The translations under genes and the position numbers were made by a program. The notes under the pieces are model-generated. The model was not told the DNA's origin. It saw only the letters and a list, made by a program, of their open reading frames with translations, and did not search any database. Positions 37,242 through 47,723 of a stretch of 64,000 bases of DNA are shown piece by piece. Positions within the stretch are counted from its first letter, which is position 1; every line of letters begins with the position of its first letter. The DNA is from Enteractinococcus coprophilus (lineage in GTDB: Bacteria; Actinomycetota; Actinomycetes; Actinomycetales; Micrococcaceae), in contig NZ_VFOU01000004.1 in assembly GCF_006716305.1 (NCBI RefSeq), positions 248,001 to 312,000 of the forward strand. The letters are read 5' to 3'.

Positions 37242-38383
37242 TGCTTGTGTATGCGAGGTACCCGGCAGCCGATTCGGGTTACGAGTTCGTAGTTGATCGT
37301 GCCGGCTGCGATGGCCCAGGCATCAGAGGAAATCCCAGATTTTTGCCCGAACAACTCGACTTCGGTCCCAACCGGTGCGGTGGCTTCGTCATTACGATCG
37401 GTTTGTAGATCCACGACGAATTGGTCCATGGCAATAGTGCCGGCGACCCGGTAGAACTTACCGTCGATCCATACCGGTGCGCCGATCGCGGTGCGGGGCA
37501 CCCCGTCGGCATACCCGGCGGGAATCAGCGCGAGCCGGGTGGGTAGTTCGCAACGATAAGCGTAGCCATAAGATACGCCGGTGCCGATATCGGCGGGCTT
37601 ATTATTGGCCACGGTGGTGCCAAAGCTCATGACCGGTCGCAACCCGAGATCTTCGGCGGTGCGATCGGCAAAGGGGCTCAGCCCGTAGATCGCGACCCCG
37701 GCCCGGACCATGTCTAGGTGTGTATCGGGCCGTGCCAGCAGCGCCGGGGAGTTTGCCACGTGACGTACATCGACGGTGAGTCCGTGTTTACGCGCGGTTT
37801 CTACGGCCGCATGGTAGAGGCGCAACTGGATATCGACATCCGTATCGCCGTCTGGATCATCGGCGTTAGCAAAGTGTGTGAACACCCCCACAACGCGTAC
37901 GATGCCGGCCTGCTGGAGTTCAGAGGCACGTTTACATAGATCATCCCAGATCTCCGGGACCGCCCCATTGCGGGACAGGCCGGTGTCAATTTTCAGGTGC
38001 ACGCGAGCGGGTAGATCGGCGTTTCGCGCGGCCTCAGCCACCGCATCGAGCTCTGGGCCCGACACTCCGATGTCAATATTGTGTTCGATCGCGGCTCGAA
38101 ATGGGGTTCTGATCGTATGCAACCAGGCCAACAGCGGAGCGGTGATCCCGGCTTCGCGCAGCTTCAGGGCCTCGGTCACGTGCGCGGTCCCCAACCAGGT
38201 CGCACCGGCGGCCACCGCGGTTTGGGCGACTTCCACGGCACCGTGACCATAGCCATCAGCTTTGACCACGGCCATCACCTGAGCGGGCTTAACCCACTGG
38301 GCGATGGTGTGAATATTATGCGCCAACGCTGAATGATCGATGGTCACCCAGCGTTCCGGTTCGGTTGTCCAACATGTAGCCAT
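37232..38383 (-). CDS. alr: Alanine racemase
   Basis: Alr makes D-alanine for peptidoglycan using PLP. The 383-residue protein has the PLP-lysine motif AVVKADGYGHGA near residue 41, SRNGAVPE, VFTHFANADD, VSYGYAY (catalytic Tyr side) and ALIPAGYADGVPR, plus the C-terminal beta domain with DQFVVDL. It lies between nnr and tsaE, with 11 bases to the nnr gene upstream. The pairing of alr with tsaE and nnr is typical of Gram-positive bacteria. Confidence 0.96.
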   Translation of the reverse strand: MATCWTTEPERWVTIDHSALAHNIHTIAQWVKPAQVMAVVKADGYGHGAVEVAQTAVAAGATWLGTAHVTEALKLREAGITAPLLAWLHTIRTPFRAAIEHNIDIGVSGPELDAVAEAARNADLPARVHLKIDTGLSRNGAVPEIWDDLCKRASELQQAGIVRVVGVFTHFANADDPDGDTDVDIQLRLYHAAVETARKHGLTVDVRHVANSPALLARPDTHLDMVRAGVAIYGLSPFADRTAEDLGLRPVMSFGTTVANNKPADIGTGVSYGYAYRCELPTRLALIPAGYADGVPRTAIGAPVWIDGKFYRVAGTIAMDQFVVDLQTDRNDEATAPVGTEVELFGQKSGISSDAWAIAAGTINYELVTRIGCRVPRIHKQWV

Positions 38384-38394
38384 AGTGACGTTTA

Positions 38395-39891
38395 TTATTC
38401 CAGACTCTGCTGTTTTGCTTGACGAATGTAGTGCTCCAGCGTGCTCACGACGACGCCGCCGTCGGCTGCGGCCAGTTCACCGGCCATTGAGTGTAGCCGT
38501 ACTCCGGCGCTCAGGGTACTAAAGAGACGTTGCATAAAGCCCTCGGCGGATGGCTTGAGGCGCGACAGCCCGGCGCCCAGAATGCCAGCTAGTGTGTCGC
38601 CGGTTCCAGCGGTGGCAAGTTCTGCGGTGCGTGCCGGGTGCAGACTGCGCAAACCGGTGGGCGAAAACACGTAGGTGGTGGCCGACTTCAACACCACCCA
38701 GACCCCAAAGCGTTTCGCACATGCCGCGGCCTGCTCTACGACCGGCAGTGCGACAAGATCCGGGGCAAGTCGTGTGGTCAGCCGCTGCATCTCCCCCACG
38801 TGCGGTGTCAGGACCAGTGCGGGCAGTGCTGCATCGAAGACCCGGGGCTCCAGCACATCCAGACCCGAGGCATCCACGAGCGCGGGGATCTGCAGCCGGA
38901 TCGCGGCTTGTAGCGCGGAACGGGTAGCGTCTTGAGCGCGCATCGTCGCACCGAGCCCCGGACCAATAACGACTGCTGTGGCTTTATCAGTCACTTGGTC
39001 GGTAACTACCGCCTGCGGGGTCGTGGCCAGGACTTTATCGGCAACCGTTTTTCCGCGCGGCGGTTCGGCAACCAAACTGAGATACCCGACCCCGGTAGCG
39101 GTGGCAGCATTGACTACTAACACCGCAGCCCCGGGGTATTCGGCAGACCCCGCGACCACGCTGAGCACGCCGTGCGAGTATTTATGCGCATCCCAGGCGG
39201 GTGGCCCATATGCTGCAACAACGTCATGCTCCTCGGCAAGCCACCACGGCTGGTCAAGCGCTGTCAGTTCGTCGTTAATCCCGATGTCGACCACGCGTAT
39301 CGTCCCACTGTGCTGGCGACCAGCGTCGGCCAATAACCCGACCTTTGGACCGGCAAACGTCACGGTGAGGTCAGCGGCAAGTGCTCTACCCGGGATCACA
39401 CCGGTGTCAGCCAGGACACCGGAAGGAATATCACAGGCAATGACTGCCGCGGAGTCGGGAAGATGAAGATTGTGAGCCATCAGGTACTGGGGTAGATCAA
39501 AGCTACCGCGAAATCCGGTCCCGAAGACGCCGTCGATCACCGCAGCGGTATCGGTTGGTACCCGTTCGACGAAGCGACCACCTGCACGGTGAAATGCTGC
39601 CAGACCTTCTGGGTGCAGGTCACAGGGCGCCGAGTTGGTTGGGATGGCAGCGATCGCTGCACCACGTTTGGCAAGAAAGCTCAACGCCCAGAGGGTATCG
39701 CCGCCGTTATTGCCTTTGCCGATCAACCCGATAACGCGACTGCCGTAGGTTTGGCCGCGGGTGTTGAGCAGCTCGAGGGTGTGGTGGGCTAGTCCCCAGG
39801 CCGCGCGGCGCATCAGGACGGGTCCGTCACCGACGTCCAGGTGCGATTGCTCGGCTGCGCGAATCTGGGTCCCGGTATAGCAGCGGCGCAT
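38395..39891 (-). CDS. nnr: Bifunctional NAD(P)H-hydrate epimerase / ADP-dependent dehydratase
   Basis: This 498-residue protein repairs hydrated NAD(P)H. The N-terminal YjeF_N domain epimerises it: IRAAEQSHLD, LIGKGNNGGDTLWAL, DGVFGTGFRG, ACDIPSGVLADTG. The C-terminal domain dehydrates it: KYSHGVLSVVAGSAEYPGAA, VIGPGLGA, VLTPHVGEMQRLT and AGTGDTLAGILGAGLS. The ATG at 39891 overlaps the acpS stop by one base (TAATG). A longer frame to 39924 is unnecessary. Confidence 0.95.
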   Translation of the reverse strand: MRRCYTGTQIRAAEQSHLDVGDGPVLMRRAAWGLAHHTLELLNTRGQTYGSRVIGLIGKGNNGGDTLWALSFLAKRGAAIAAIPTNSAPCDLHPEGLAAFHRAGGRFVERVPTDTAAVIDGVFGTGFRGSFDLPQYLMAHNLHLPDSAAVIACDIPSGVLADTGVIPGRALAADLTVTFAGPKVGLLADAGRQHSGTIRVVDIGINDELTALDQPWWLAEEHDVVAAYGPPAWDAHKYSHGVLSVVAGSAEYPGAAVLVVNAATATGVGYLSLVAEPPRGKTVADKVLATTPQAVVTDQVTDKATAVVIGPGLGATMRAQDATRSALQAAIRLQIPALVDASGLDVLEPRVFDAALPALVLTPHVGEMQRLTTRLAPDLVALPVVEQAAACAKRFGVWVVLKSATTYVFSPTGLRSLHPARTAELATAGTGDTLAGILGAGLSRLKPSAEGFMQRLFSTLSAGVRLHSMAGELAAADGGVVVSTLEHYIRQAKQQSLE

Positions 39892-40241
39892 TAGCCCTCG
39901 GCAACAACCATCGCGGTTGCCCAACCACCATCGTGAGACAGCGACAGGTGCCAGCGTCGCACACCTTTGGCCTCGGCTATATCAGCAACGGTGCCGGTGA
40001 CCACCACGTATGGAACACCGGAGGGTTCACGGCCGATCTGACAGTGCTGCCAGTTCATACCGGCAGGTGCGGATAGGGCTTTGGCAACGGCCTCCTTGGC
40101 AGCAAACCGTGCTGCCAAGGATTGCAGGCTGAGTTCGCGTTCAGCGGGGGTAAACAGACGCTCCCGAAGCTTCGGAGTCCGTTCGAGCTGTCGCTCAAAG
40201 CGCGCAATGTCAACCATGTCCACACCTATGCCAATGATCAT
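39891..40241 (-). CDS. acpS: Holo-[acyl-carrier-protein] synthase
   Basis: AcpS attaches 4'-phosphopantetheine from CoA to acyl carrier protein. The 116-residue protein starts at ATG 40241 with [19 protein letters not shown] (Asp8 is the metal ligand) and has [16 protein letters not shown] and [19 protein letters not shown]. The start overlaps the rarD stop by four bases (ATGA) and the stop overlaps nnr. Length is normal. Confidence 0.95.
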   Translation of the reverse strand: MIIGIGVDMVDIARFERQLERTPKLRERLFTPAERELSLQSLAARFAAKEAVAKALSAPAGMNWQHCQIGREPSGVPYVVVTGTVADIAEAKGVRRWHLSLSHDGGWATAMVVAEG

Positions 40242-41233
40242 GCTGTGTAGTCTACCGGTTCTTCTGGGGCAGTTTGCGATGTTGTGGTTCGTAACTTCGG
40301 ATTCTTTGCGATTTGTCGTAGGGCATCCCCAATGAGAATAATGACGGCGACCCAGACCAAAATAAAGCCGACCCAACGGCCCGTTGACATGGCCTCTTGA
40401 AAAACAAAGTACCCAAAAATGAACTGGGCGATTGGTGCGATGTATTGGAACATTCCCACCGTGGACAGTGGTAAGCGGGCAGCCGCCCCGGCGAAGAGCA
40501 CCAGTGGGATCACCGTGACGAGCCCCACCACTGGCAGCGTGAGACTCTGGACGGTATCGAAGTTCTCAAAGACCCCGATGCCTCCGGCCGTACCCAACAA
40601 TCCCATCGAAGCAAGGACCAACCATAGGCTCGAAGGCACCGTTAACCACATGGTTTCCACGGTCAGGCCGGTCAGCGAATCAACCGATGGGCCAGTCTTA
40701 TTCTTCACCAAGCCATAAAAGGCAAACGACAAGGCCAGTGTCAACGAAATCCAGGGCAAACGCCCGTACTCTACGGTCAAGAGGATAACGGCAAGCAGTG
40801 AAACGATCACGGCTGCCCACTGCAGGGGGCGCAAACGTTCTTTGAGGATCACCACGCCCAACACGATCGTCATGACCGGGTTAATAAAATACCCCAGGGA
40901 GGCTTCCAATACACGGTTGGTGGCGACCGCGTAAATATATACGGCCCAGTTGATGACGATCAGATGCCCAGCCAAGATGAGTAACAGGTGATCGCGTCGG
41001 GTTTTCAGCGCGATGCCCAAACGTTTCCATGCTCCGCGCATACAGGAGATCGCGACGAGGGTGACCAACAGGGCTAGCACGACTCGCCAAGCCAGTAGAT
41101 CAATCGGATGTGCTGTCATGTAGTAGGTGAATACAATGGGCAGCACGCCCCATAAAAAATATGCCAGGAACGCTTGGAGATATCCGCTGTTGCGTTGAGT
41201 CGTTCTCGACTGCTGCTGAAGGTGCGCCACCAA
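40238..41233 (-). CDS. rarD: EamA family transporter, RarD type
   Basis: A 331-residue protein with ten predicted membrane helices. RarD features are [11 protein letters not shown]-like [52 protein letters not shown] (very conserved), [33 protein letters not shown] and [22 protein letters not shown]. The transported compound is not known for most RarD proteins. It heads the rarD-acpS-nnr-alr-tsaE-tsaB-rimI-tsaD run. Confidence 0.92.
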   Translation of the reverse strand: MVAHLQQQSRTTQRNSGYLQAFLAYFLWGVLPIVFTYYMTAHPIDLLAWRVVLALLVTLVAISCMRGAWKRLGIALKTRRDHLLLILAGHLIVINWAVYIYAVATNRVLEASLGYFINPVMTIVLGVVILKERLRPLQWAAVIVSLLAVILLTVEYGRLPWISLTLALSFAFYGLVKNKTGPSVDSLTGLTVETMWLTVPSSLWLVLASMGLLGTAGGIGVFENFDTVQSLTLPVVGLVTVIPLVLFAGAAARLPLSTVGMFQYIAPIAQFIFGYFVFQEAMSTGRWVGFILVWVAVIILIGDALRQIAKNPKLRTTTSQTAPEEPVDYTA

Positions 41234-41264
41234 GTTTCCTTATCTCGAATTCTGCTATATACCC

Positions 41265-41294
41265 TTGCCAATAGCTAAGCTGGATACCAATAAT
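41265..41294 (+). promoter_or_regulatory. Possible coaA promoter
   Basis: TTGCCA (41265-41270), 18 bases, AATAAT (41289-41294). Transcription would begin near 41301, leaving a leader of about a dozen bases before the ATG at 41313. Confidence 0.35.
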
Positions 41295-41312
41295 TGTCTA
41301 CTATCTGGCTTG

Positions 41313-42389
41313 ATGAGTCATAATGATGAGGTGAATTTCCACATTCGTGATGCGACCAGCCCTCATCCCGGGACCCCAGATTCACCGAACACTCCGGTGA
41401 GCCCGGTCACCGAGCCCATCAATTTCGTGGGTTCACCGCCGGTCGAGCCACAGCAGTCTTACTCGCCGTTTATTGAACTTGACCGCGCTACGTGGTCAAG
41501 ACTAGCCCACGAGCTAGAACAGCCTTTCGATCAGTCTGATGTCGAACGACTGCGTGGTCTTGGCGATCAATTGTCACTCACCGAGGTCGCTGAAGTATAT
41601 CTTCCCTTGTCACGCCTGTTGAGTATCTATGTAGAGGCTTCCGCGAAACTTCGGGAGGCGTCCAATAAATTCCTTGGTGAAACCACGCGTCGCACACCGT
41701 TTGTTATTGGCGTTGCGGGATCAGTGGCCGTTGGCAAATCCACGATCGCCCGTGTCCTGCAAGAGATGCTGCGCCGCTGGCCGAACACACCGAGAGTCGA
41801 ACTCGTGACGACCGATGGTTTCCTCTACCCCAACGCTGAACTTCGTCGTCGCGGCCTCATGGAGCGCAAGGGCTTCCCGGAATCATTTGACCGACGCCGA
41901 CTGCTGCGTTTTGTCTCGGATGTCAAAGCCGGCGTCCCCGAAGTCCGCGCACCAATGTATTCACACCTCACCTATGACATCGTGCCGAACCAACAGATTG
42001 TCGTGCGTCGTCCTGACGTGTTGATTGTCGAAGGGCTCAACGTGTTGGCTCCACCGCGGCCGCGGTCCGATGGAACCTCGGGGCTATCGGTGTCGGATTT
42101 CTTTGACTATTCCATCTATGTGGATGCACCACACGAAGCCGTGCGGAGCTGGTATGTCAAACGCTTCATGAAACTGCGCTCGGGCGCGTTCGCAGACCCG
42201 GAATCGTATTTCCACCGGTATGCGGCTCTGACCGATACCGAGGCCATTAAAACCGCCACCGGTATTTGGGATCGGATCAATGGACCCAACCTCATCCAGA
42301 ACGTCCTCCCCACTCGGGGCAGAGCTAAACTAGTATTGACAAAGAACGCCGACCATTACGTCAGACGCGTCCTGATGAGGAAAATCTAA
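41313..42389 (+). CDS. coaA: Pantothenate kinase type I
   Basis: CoaA phosphorylates pantothenate, the first step of CoA synthesis. The kinase core runs from [15 protein letters not shown] with P-loop [14 protein letters not shown] (about residues 133-146), [37 protein letters not shown] and DFSIYVDA-like [10 protein letters not shown]. With the ATG at 41313 it has 358 residues, about 45 more than usual. The extra is a Pro/Ser/Thr-rich N-terminal tail. No clear ribosome site precedes this ATG, so a short-leader mRNA is possible. It is divergent from rarD and followed two bases later by the carboxypeptidase gene. Confidence 0.94.
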   Translation: MSHNDEVNFHIRDATSPHPGTPDSPNTPVSPVTEPINFVGSPPVEPQQSYSPFIELDRATWSRLAHELEQPFDQSDVERLRGLGDQLSLTEVAEVYLPLSRLLSIYVEASAKLREASNKFLGETTRRTPFVIGVAGSVAVGKSTIARVLQEMLRRWPNTPRVELVTTDGFLYPNAELRRRGLMERKGFPESFDRRRLLRFVSDVKAGVPEVRAPMYSHLTYDIVPNQQIVVRRPDVLIVEGLNVLAPPRPRSDGTSGLSVSDFFDYSIYVDAPHEAVRSWYVKRFMKLRSGAFADPESYFHRYAALTDTEAIKTATGIWDRINGPNLIQNVLPTRGRAKLVLTKNADHYVRRVLMRKI

Positions 42390-42391
42390 CC

Positions 42392-43432
42392 ATGCCCCGT
42401 AACACCACTGTGACCATTACCGCAGCAGCGGTCACATTGGCCTGTCTCGGGGCAAGTATCTATGCCTCCCCGCCGGTGGTTGCCGAAACCATGGGACGCC
42501 AAGTGCAGGAATTTTCTCCGCTCAAACCAGAGACGTACCCCGTTGCGACCAACGTTCAAGACGACGTCGAACCGCCGCTGGCACAAGATCGCGACCAGTC
42601 GATTGCCGCAACTGCTGACCCCGGTGACGATCCAGCACCACAAACTTCAGAATCTGTCCCCCGGCATATCGATGAAATCACACTTACCCCGGTCACCGCA
42701 GACGATAAGGTGACAAATCCCCGAAGCAGGCGATCGTCCACGGCAAGCCCACACAAGCCGTCGGAAGCTGAAGTTACCCCGCCCGAGTCGGCTTCGGACG
42801 CCTCGACCGAAGAGCCTGCTCAAACCGAATCCCATATTCCAGAAGATCTCGACTCGCCGGATTCGCTCACGGTCATCGTCAACAAACAGCGCCACCTACC
42901 CGCAGACTACGAGCCGACTGATCTGGTGGAACTATCCGCTGAGTTCAGTTCTGGCTCACAGTTACTCCGTCAAGAAGCGGCTGAGGCAGCACACGCGATG
43001 TTTGAAGCCGCCCAGCAAGATGGCATCAGCCTCACAGCCATCTCGGCGTATCGTTCATATGACTACCAAGTCGAATTGTATGACACTTACGTGCGCCAGT
43101 ATGGCGCCGCTACAACGAACCATATGTCGGCACGACCGGGATATTCTGAACACCAAACCGGACTTTCGCTTGACGTTGATACTCCAGATGGCCAGCACAC
43201 CTTGAAACAAAGTTTCGGCGACACGGCTGCGGGTCAGTGGGTCGCTGAACACGCCCCGGACTTTGGATTTGTTATTCGATATCCCGAAGACGAACACGAT
43301 TACACCGGATTCCAATACGAGCCCTGGCATTTGCGGTACTTCGGGGAACAATATGCACAGCATATTGCTGAGCACTCTGGCGTAGCGGAACGAGAATTCG
43401 CATTAGATCCTGCACCGGATTACCAAGACTAG
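42392..43432 (+). CDS. D-alanyl-D-alanine carboxypeptidase, M15 (VanY-like) family
   Basis: A 346-residue secreted protein with an N-terminal signal-like segment (TVTITAAAVTLACLGASIYA). A Glu/Ser/Pro/Thr-rich linker of about 120 residues is followed by an M15B peptidase domain. The zinc site is seen as SARPGYSEHQTGLSLDVD (His and Asp ligands) and EPWHLRYFG (His ligand), with SAYRSYDYQVELYD upstream. It would trim the terminal D-Ala of peptidoglycan stems on the cell surface. It directly follows coaA and is probably cotranscribed with it. The long linker suggests spanning the wall. Confidence 0.9.
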   Translation: MPRNTTVTITAAAVTLACLGASIYASPPVVAETMGRQVQEFSPLKPETYPVATNVQDDVEPPLAQDRDQSIAATADPGDDPAPQTSESVPRHIDEITLTPVTADDKVTNPRSRRSSTASPHKPSEAEVTPPESASDASTEEPAQTESHIPEDLDSPDSLTVIVNKQRHLPADYEPTDLVELSAEFSSGSQLLRQEAAEAAHAMFEAAQQDGISLTAISAYRSYDYQVELYDTYVRQYGAATTNHMSARPGYSEHQTGLSLDVDTPDGQHTLKQSFGDTAAGQWVAEHAPDFGFVIRYPEDEHDYTGFQYEPWHLRYFGEQYAQHIAEHSGVAEREFALDPAPDYQD

Positions 43433-43490
43433 TCCTGTCACAATGAGTATTGCATGCTCTTATGGCAGGTCTGACTTTATACTGTGAATC

Positions 43491-43880
43491 ATGCTCAAAG
43501 GATTTAGAGACTTCTTAGCGCAGGGTAACGTGATGGACCTTGCCGTTGCCGTGATTATTGGGGCCGCTTTCACGCAGGTCGTTACCGCCCTGACCGACTC
43601 GGTACTCATGCCGCTGATTTCTGCGCTCGTGGGTTCACCAAACTTCGATGATTTCGCCAAAGTAACCCTCAACGGTAATGAAATCGCATTCGGGGTCCTG
43701 CTCACTGCGATGGTGAACTTCTTATTCGTGGCAGCTGCCGTCTATTTCTTCATCGTGACACCAATGAACAAACTCATCGCTCTGCGGAAGCGCGAAGAAG
43801 AAGACGCAGAAGAAACTCCAGAGGACATCGCCCTACTGCGTGAAATCCGCGATGCGCTGACCAGGAATCCCCGCATCTAG
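43491..43880 (+). CDS. mscL: Large-conductance mechanosensitive channel MscL
   Basis: 129 residues. The N-terminal amphipathic helix LKGFRDFLAQGNVMDLAVAVIIGAAF and pore helix TM1 are highly conserved. A short loop, TM2 (LTAMVNFLFVAAAVYFFIV) and a charged C-terminal helix (KREEEDAEETPEDIALLREIRDAL) follow. It releases solutes during hypo-osmotic shock. It stands alone, 58 bases after the carboxypeptidase gene. Confidence 0.96.
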   Translation: MLKGFRDFLAQGNVMDLAVAVIIGAAFTQVVTALTDSVLMPLISALVGSPNFDDFAKVTLNGNEIAFGVLLTAMVNFLFVAAAVYFFIVTPMNKLIALRKREEEDAEETPEDIALLREIRDALTRNPRI

Positions 43881-43945
43881 CTTCCCACACCAGAAAAACA
43901 CGGCATCATCCGACAGCTTCCTTGAATGGACATCGCACTGAGCGC

Positions 43946-44233
43946 TTAGAAATTCGGAATGCACGGCATCCAATTGTATTGCGGATTCTCACAATCAGGG
44001 ACAGCCATCAGCCCGATGGCCAGGGCTGTGGCCACAACACCCGCAAGCAGGAGAATGCCAAAAACCAGGAGCCGTCGTGCCGCAAGGTTCTTTGGCGGAT
44101 CCGCGGAAACATCGCGCGGGTCCTGGCCTGCTAGAACATTTGCTTCCCGGTGGAACTCGTCAACATCGCGGCGAAAGTATCCTTCGGCCGCGCGTCGTTC
44201 CTCCTCGGTCGGCTGTTCGTCTGGTGTGGTCAC
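43946..44233 (-). CDS. Small membrane protein, unknown, coupled to glmM
   Basis: 95 residues. The N-terminal half is charged and soluble ([22 protein letters not shown]). One hydrophobic segment ([26 protein letters not shown]) follows, then a short outer tail with two Cys ([16 protein letters not shown]) that could form a disulfide. Its start overlaps the glmM stop by four bases, so it is probably a real gene translated with glmM. No family is recognised. Confidence 0.6.
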   Translation of the reverse strand: MTTPDEQPTEEERRAAEGYFRRDVDEFHREANVLAGQDPRDVSADPPKNLAARRLLVFGILLLAGVVATALAIGLMAVPDCENPQYNWMPCIPNF

Positions 44234-45573
44234 AGCGCCAGGTTTTCTGACACGACATCCGCTAGACGTTGTGCGTGGCTTTCTGCGGTGTCCTTATCGG
44301 CGGCTTCTACCATGACGCGTACCACCGGTTCGGTGCCGGATGGTCGTAATAAGACGCGTCCCGTTTCACCAAGCTGGGTTTCGACCTGCGCAACGGCGTC
44401 GGCGACGACCCCGTTTTTGCTGACACCATCTCGATCCACGTCTTTGACGTTGATCAGTACCTGCGGCAGTCGTGTCATCACAGTCGACATTTCGGCCAGT
44501 GTCTTGGTGGTTTCTTTCAATCGCGCGGCAAGGTGTAGCCCGGTGAGGATACCGTCGCCGGTCGTGGCCCAGTCTGCGAAGATAATGTGGCCGGATTGCT
44601 CACCACCCAGCGAGTAGGCTTTTTCGTGCATGGCTTCCAGCACATACCGGTCCCCTACTTTGGTCTCGACCACGTTGATGCCGTGATCTTGCATGGCCAG
44701 TTTCAACCCGAGGTTACTCATGACGGTGACAACCAACGTGTCGTCTTTCAGTTTGCCCTGTTCCTTGAGCGCCAGGGCCATAATCGCCATGATCTGGTCC
44801 CCGTCCACGATCCTGCCTTTATGGTCAACGGCTAAGAAGCGGTCAGCATCCCCATCCAGTGCTACCCCAAGATCAGCACCGTGTTCGAGTACAGCGGCCT
44901 GCAAGTTTTCCATGTGGGTGGAACCGTAGTTTTGGTTAATGTTCAGACCATCTGGGTCCGCGCCGATCAACGCTACCTCGGCACCGGCATCCGTAAAGAC
45001 CTGCGGTGCCACGGCAGAGCCTGCACCGTGGGCGGCATCGATGACAACCTTCATACCGTCCAGACGGTTGGGTAGAGATTTCAACAGGTGAATAACATAT
45101 CGATCTTCGGCATCCGAGAACCGGCGAACACGACCCACTTCCGCGCCGATAGGACGCAATGGTGGTTGGCCCAGTTGAGCCTCTATGCGTGCTTCCTGCG
45201 CGTCGGTAAGCTTATCGCCACCGCGGGCGAGGAATTTAATCCCGTTATCGGGGGCTGGGTTGTGCGATGCAGAAATCATCACACCGAAATCGGCGTTGAT
45301 GTCGTCAACCAAGTAGGCAGCCGCGGGGGTAGGCATGACACCAGCGTCGTACACGTCGACGCCGGAAGAGGCGAGACCTGCAGAGACTGCTGCAGCAATA
45401 AATTCTGAGGAGATCCGTGGGTCTCGGGCTACGACTGCCTTCGGGCGTGCTCCGTTGGAGTTCTCAAACCCCAGGACCACTGCCCCAGCTTGGGCGAGTT
45501 CAAGTGCGAGTTCGACGGTAATTTTTTCGTTGGCTATGCCTCGAACACCGTCAGTACCAAATAATTGTGACAT
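44230..45573 (-). CDS. glmM: Phosphoglucosamine mutase
   Basis: GlmM interconverts glucosamine-6-P and glucosamine-1-P for UDP-GlcNAc and the cell wall. With ATG 45573 it has 447 residues beginning [15 protein letters not shown]. The phosphoserine loop ISASHNP places the active Ser at 103. DGDADRF is the metal loop. [10 protein letters not shown] and [15 protein letters not shown] are substrate-binding motifs. It is followed by a coupled small membrane protein gene. Confidence 0.96.
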   Translation of the reverse strand: MSQLFGTDGVRGIANEKITVELALELAQAGAVVLGFENSNGARPKAVVARDPRISSEFIAAAVSAGLASSGVDVYDAGVMPTPAAAYLVDDINADFGVMISASHNPAPDNGIKFLARGGDKLTDAQEARIEAQLGQPPLRPIGAEVGRVRRFSDAEDRYVIHLLKSLPNRLDGMKVVIDAAHGAGSAVAPQVFTDAGAEVALIGADPDGLNINQNYGSTHMENLQAAVLEHGADLGVALDGDADRFLAVDHKGRIVDGDQIMAIMALALKEQGKLKDDTLVVTVMSNLGLKLAMQDHGINVVETKVGDRYVLEAMHEKAYSLGGEQSGHIIFADWATTGDGILTGLHLAARLKETTKTLAEMSTVMTRLPQVLINVKDVDRDGVSKNGVVADAVAQVETQLGETGRVLLRPSGTEPVVRVMVEAADKDTAESHAQRLADVVSENLAL

Positions 45574-46262
45574 TGTTACCAATTCTGTGTGACCGGCGAA
45601 CCACCCCGATACGTGCCGGGATGATTCAGTTATAGATCTTATCGAATCAGCGGGAAGCTACCGCCAAAGTCGTCGCCATACTCCCTCAACATAGACGCCG
45701 AGTCACAATTGCATGATCCCGACAGACGTGCCAAGAAAGTGTTCCTACCAGCGTAAAGCACTTTGTTCTCCACACGGTGCATTGCTTCAATGTGTGCCCG
45801 AGCCTTTTCTCGTCAGCACACGATAGTTCGTGGCCACTACGGGGCAAAAGTAGAGAAAGCGGCACATGTGATCGAGAGGTTCATTCGGTCCATCACCGTC
45901 GAGTCGCGCGCACGGATCAATATTTATCGAACCAGGATCTCTCGACACTTCGCCTGATGTCATCGGCGGGTTACCCTGGTTGAGAAATACCGCACGATGC
46001 CGCACTCAGACCCGAATTCCGTACATTATCGGCATCTTTGGCATCGGTAGTCATGGGGCAAAGAAGCCGCAGGGAGCGTCTTCCAGCTGAGAGTGTATCC
46101 CTTGGCTGTCGCAGCATGAAGATGGTCGGCTACTGCCCCTCTGAGGGTGATATTGCTGGCAGGCCTGTGATCTAGGCAACTATTCACCATCAAAAGTGGT
46201 ACAACTGTACCGTGCATACATTAGCTTTGATTTCGTAGGTGATGAGGTATGGGAGTAATGAG
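45574..46262. other. Intergenic region of 689 bases without a supported gene
   Basis: Between glmM and the amino-acid importer I find only short frames with no family resemblance. The last 70 bases hold a 6-2-6 palindrome and presumably the importer promoter. The rest may be a decayed gene or hold an unrecognised RNA. Confidence 0.45.
46198..46211. promoter_or_regulatory. Palindrome upstream of the amino-acid importer
   Basis: GGTACA-AC-TGTACC is a perfect 6-2-6 inverted repeat about 50 bases before the start of the binding protein-permease fusion. It could be an operator. The regulator is unknown. Confidence 0.35.
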
Positions 46263-47723
46263 ATGAGGCAGGGCAAAACCTTTTTGTCATTCGTCTTCGC
46301 TGGGCTCATTGCACTCTTGAGTTTCTTCATGGCACCGGCTGCCCTAGCCGATAATGCCGCAGAGACTGAAGGTGGCGACCCGGAAGGCGAGGTATACGTC
46401 ATCGGTACAGACACGACGTTTGCACCGTTTGAATTTCGCGATCCTGCAGGCGAACTGGTGGGAATCGACATTGACCTGATGAAAGCCATTGCCGAGGACC
46501 AGGGCTTCCGGGTCGAATTCCGATCGATGGGGTTCAATGCTGCGCTGCAAGCATTGAGCGCTAACCAAGTAGACGGAGTCATCGCCGGGGCAGGGATTAC
46601 GGAAGAGCGTCAAGAGGTCTATGACTTCTCCGATCCATACTTCACCGGTGAATTGACGATCGCGGCCGTCGAGGGTTCTGGCATTTCTGGGTGGGGAGAT
46701 CTTGAGGGTGAATCAGTTGCCGTCAAGACGGGCTCGCTCTCTGAAGAGTGGGCTCGCGAAATGCAACAGGACCACGACTTCGAAATCAATGCCCTGGATC
46801 AAACAACGACCATGGTGGAATCGGTCAAGTCCGGCCACGACAAGGCCCTCGTTGATGACCTGCCGATCATCGCCTATGGAATCCAACAAGGTTCCGGTCT
46901 GGAATTAGTATCAGAGCCTGAGCCAACCGGTGACTACGGGTTTATGGTGAACAAGGGTGAGAACCAAGAGCTCTTAGCCATGTTCAACGAGGGGCTCAAC
47001 AACCTGCAGGAGTCCGGTGAATATCAAGAGATCCTTGATCATTACATCGGCGGGGAGTCCGGCCCGGATCCATCGACTTTCTTAGGCCTGTTGGCTACCT
47101 CAATTCCGGCATTGATGGTCGGGCTACGAAATACGCTGCTCATCACTGGCATCTCGTTTGCGATCGCCATGGCACTGGGCTTGATGTTTGGTTTCATGAA
47201 ACTCTCGTCGAATATTATTCTGCGCGGGATTGCCACCACCTTCATCGCCATCTTTCGTGGGACCCCGGTTCTTGTATGGGCGTTCTTTTTCTACTTTGGT
47301 TTGCCGCAAGTGCTCGGAACGCCGATTTCCATTTGGGTCGCCGGTGCACTGACGCTATCACTGAACGGGGCGGCGTATATTGCTGAAATCGTTCGAGGAT
47401 CTGTACAGTCCGTAGATCCTGGGCAGGCCGAAGCCGCCCGTTCTCTGGCGCTGACGCAGGGACAGTCGATGCGCAAAGTGGTGCTGCCGCAGGCGTTCAA
47501 GATGATGACTCCTTCATTGATCAACCAACTGGTGATCATGCTCAAAGACTCCTCATTGTTGCTGGCCATTGGCTTTGGCGAGCTGCTCTACCAGGCGCAG
47601 CAGATCTATGCGGCCAACTTCCGCACGACCGAGGTGTTGCTCATTGTCGCTGCGATCTATTTTGTAGCAATCTGGTTGCTCACCGGTCTGGCGAACTACG
47701 CGGATAGAAGGGTAAATAAGTAA
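46263..47723 (+). CDS. Polar amino-acid ABC importer: substrate-binding domain fused to permease
   Basis: 486 residues in one chain. A signal peptide is followed by the binding domain (about 35-265) with [53 protein letters not shown] and [14 protein letters not shown]. The permease domain (about 280-480) shows [35 protein letters not shown] and the EAA loop [25 protein letters not shown]. This is the GlnP-like fused arrangement for glutamine, glutamate or related residues. ATG 46263 has GGGAG seven bases upstream. The stop overlaps the ATPase start (TAATG). Confidence 0.93.
   Translation: MRQGKTFLSFVFAGLIALLSFFMAPAALADNAAETEGGDPEGEVYVIGTDTTFAPFEFRDPAGELVGIDIDLMKAIAEDQGFRVEFRSMGFNAALQALSANQVDGVIAGAGITEERQEVYDFSDPYFTGELTIAAVEGSGISGWGDLEGESVAVKTGSLSEEWAREMQQDHDFEINALDQTTTMVESVKSGHDKALVDDLPIIAYGIQQGSGLELVSEPEPTGDYGFMVNKGENQELLAMFNEGLNNLQESGEYQEILDHYIGGESGPDPSTFLGLLATSIPALMVGLRNTLLITGISFAIAMALGLMFGFMKLSSNIILRGIATTFIAIFRGTPVLVWAFFFYFGLPQVLGTPISIWVAGALTLSLNGAAYIAEIVRGSVQSVDPGQAEAARSLALTQGQSMRKVVLPQAFKMMTPSLINQLVIMLKDSSLLLAIGFGELLYQAQQIYAANFRTTEVLLIVAAIYFVAIWLLTGLANYADRRVNK

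Noticed and set aside
45763-45957. Small open frame in the gap before the amino-acid importer
   Set aside because: No ribosome site, no recognisable domain and several overlapping frames of similar size, so chance is the simplest explanation.
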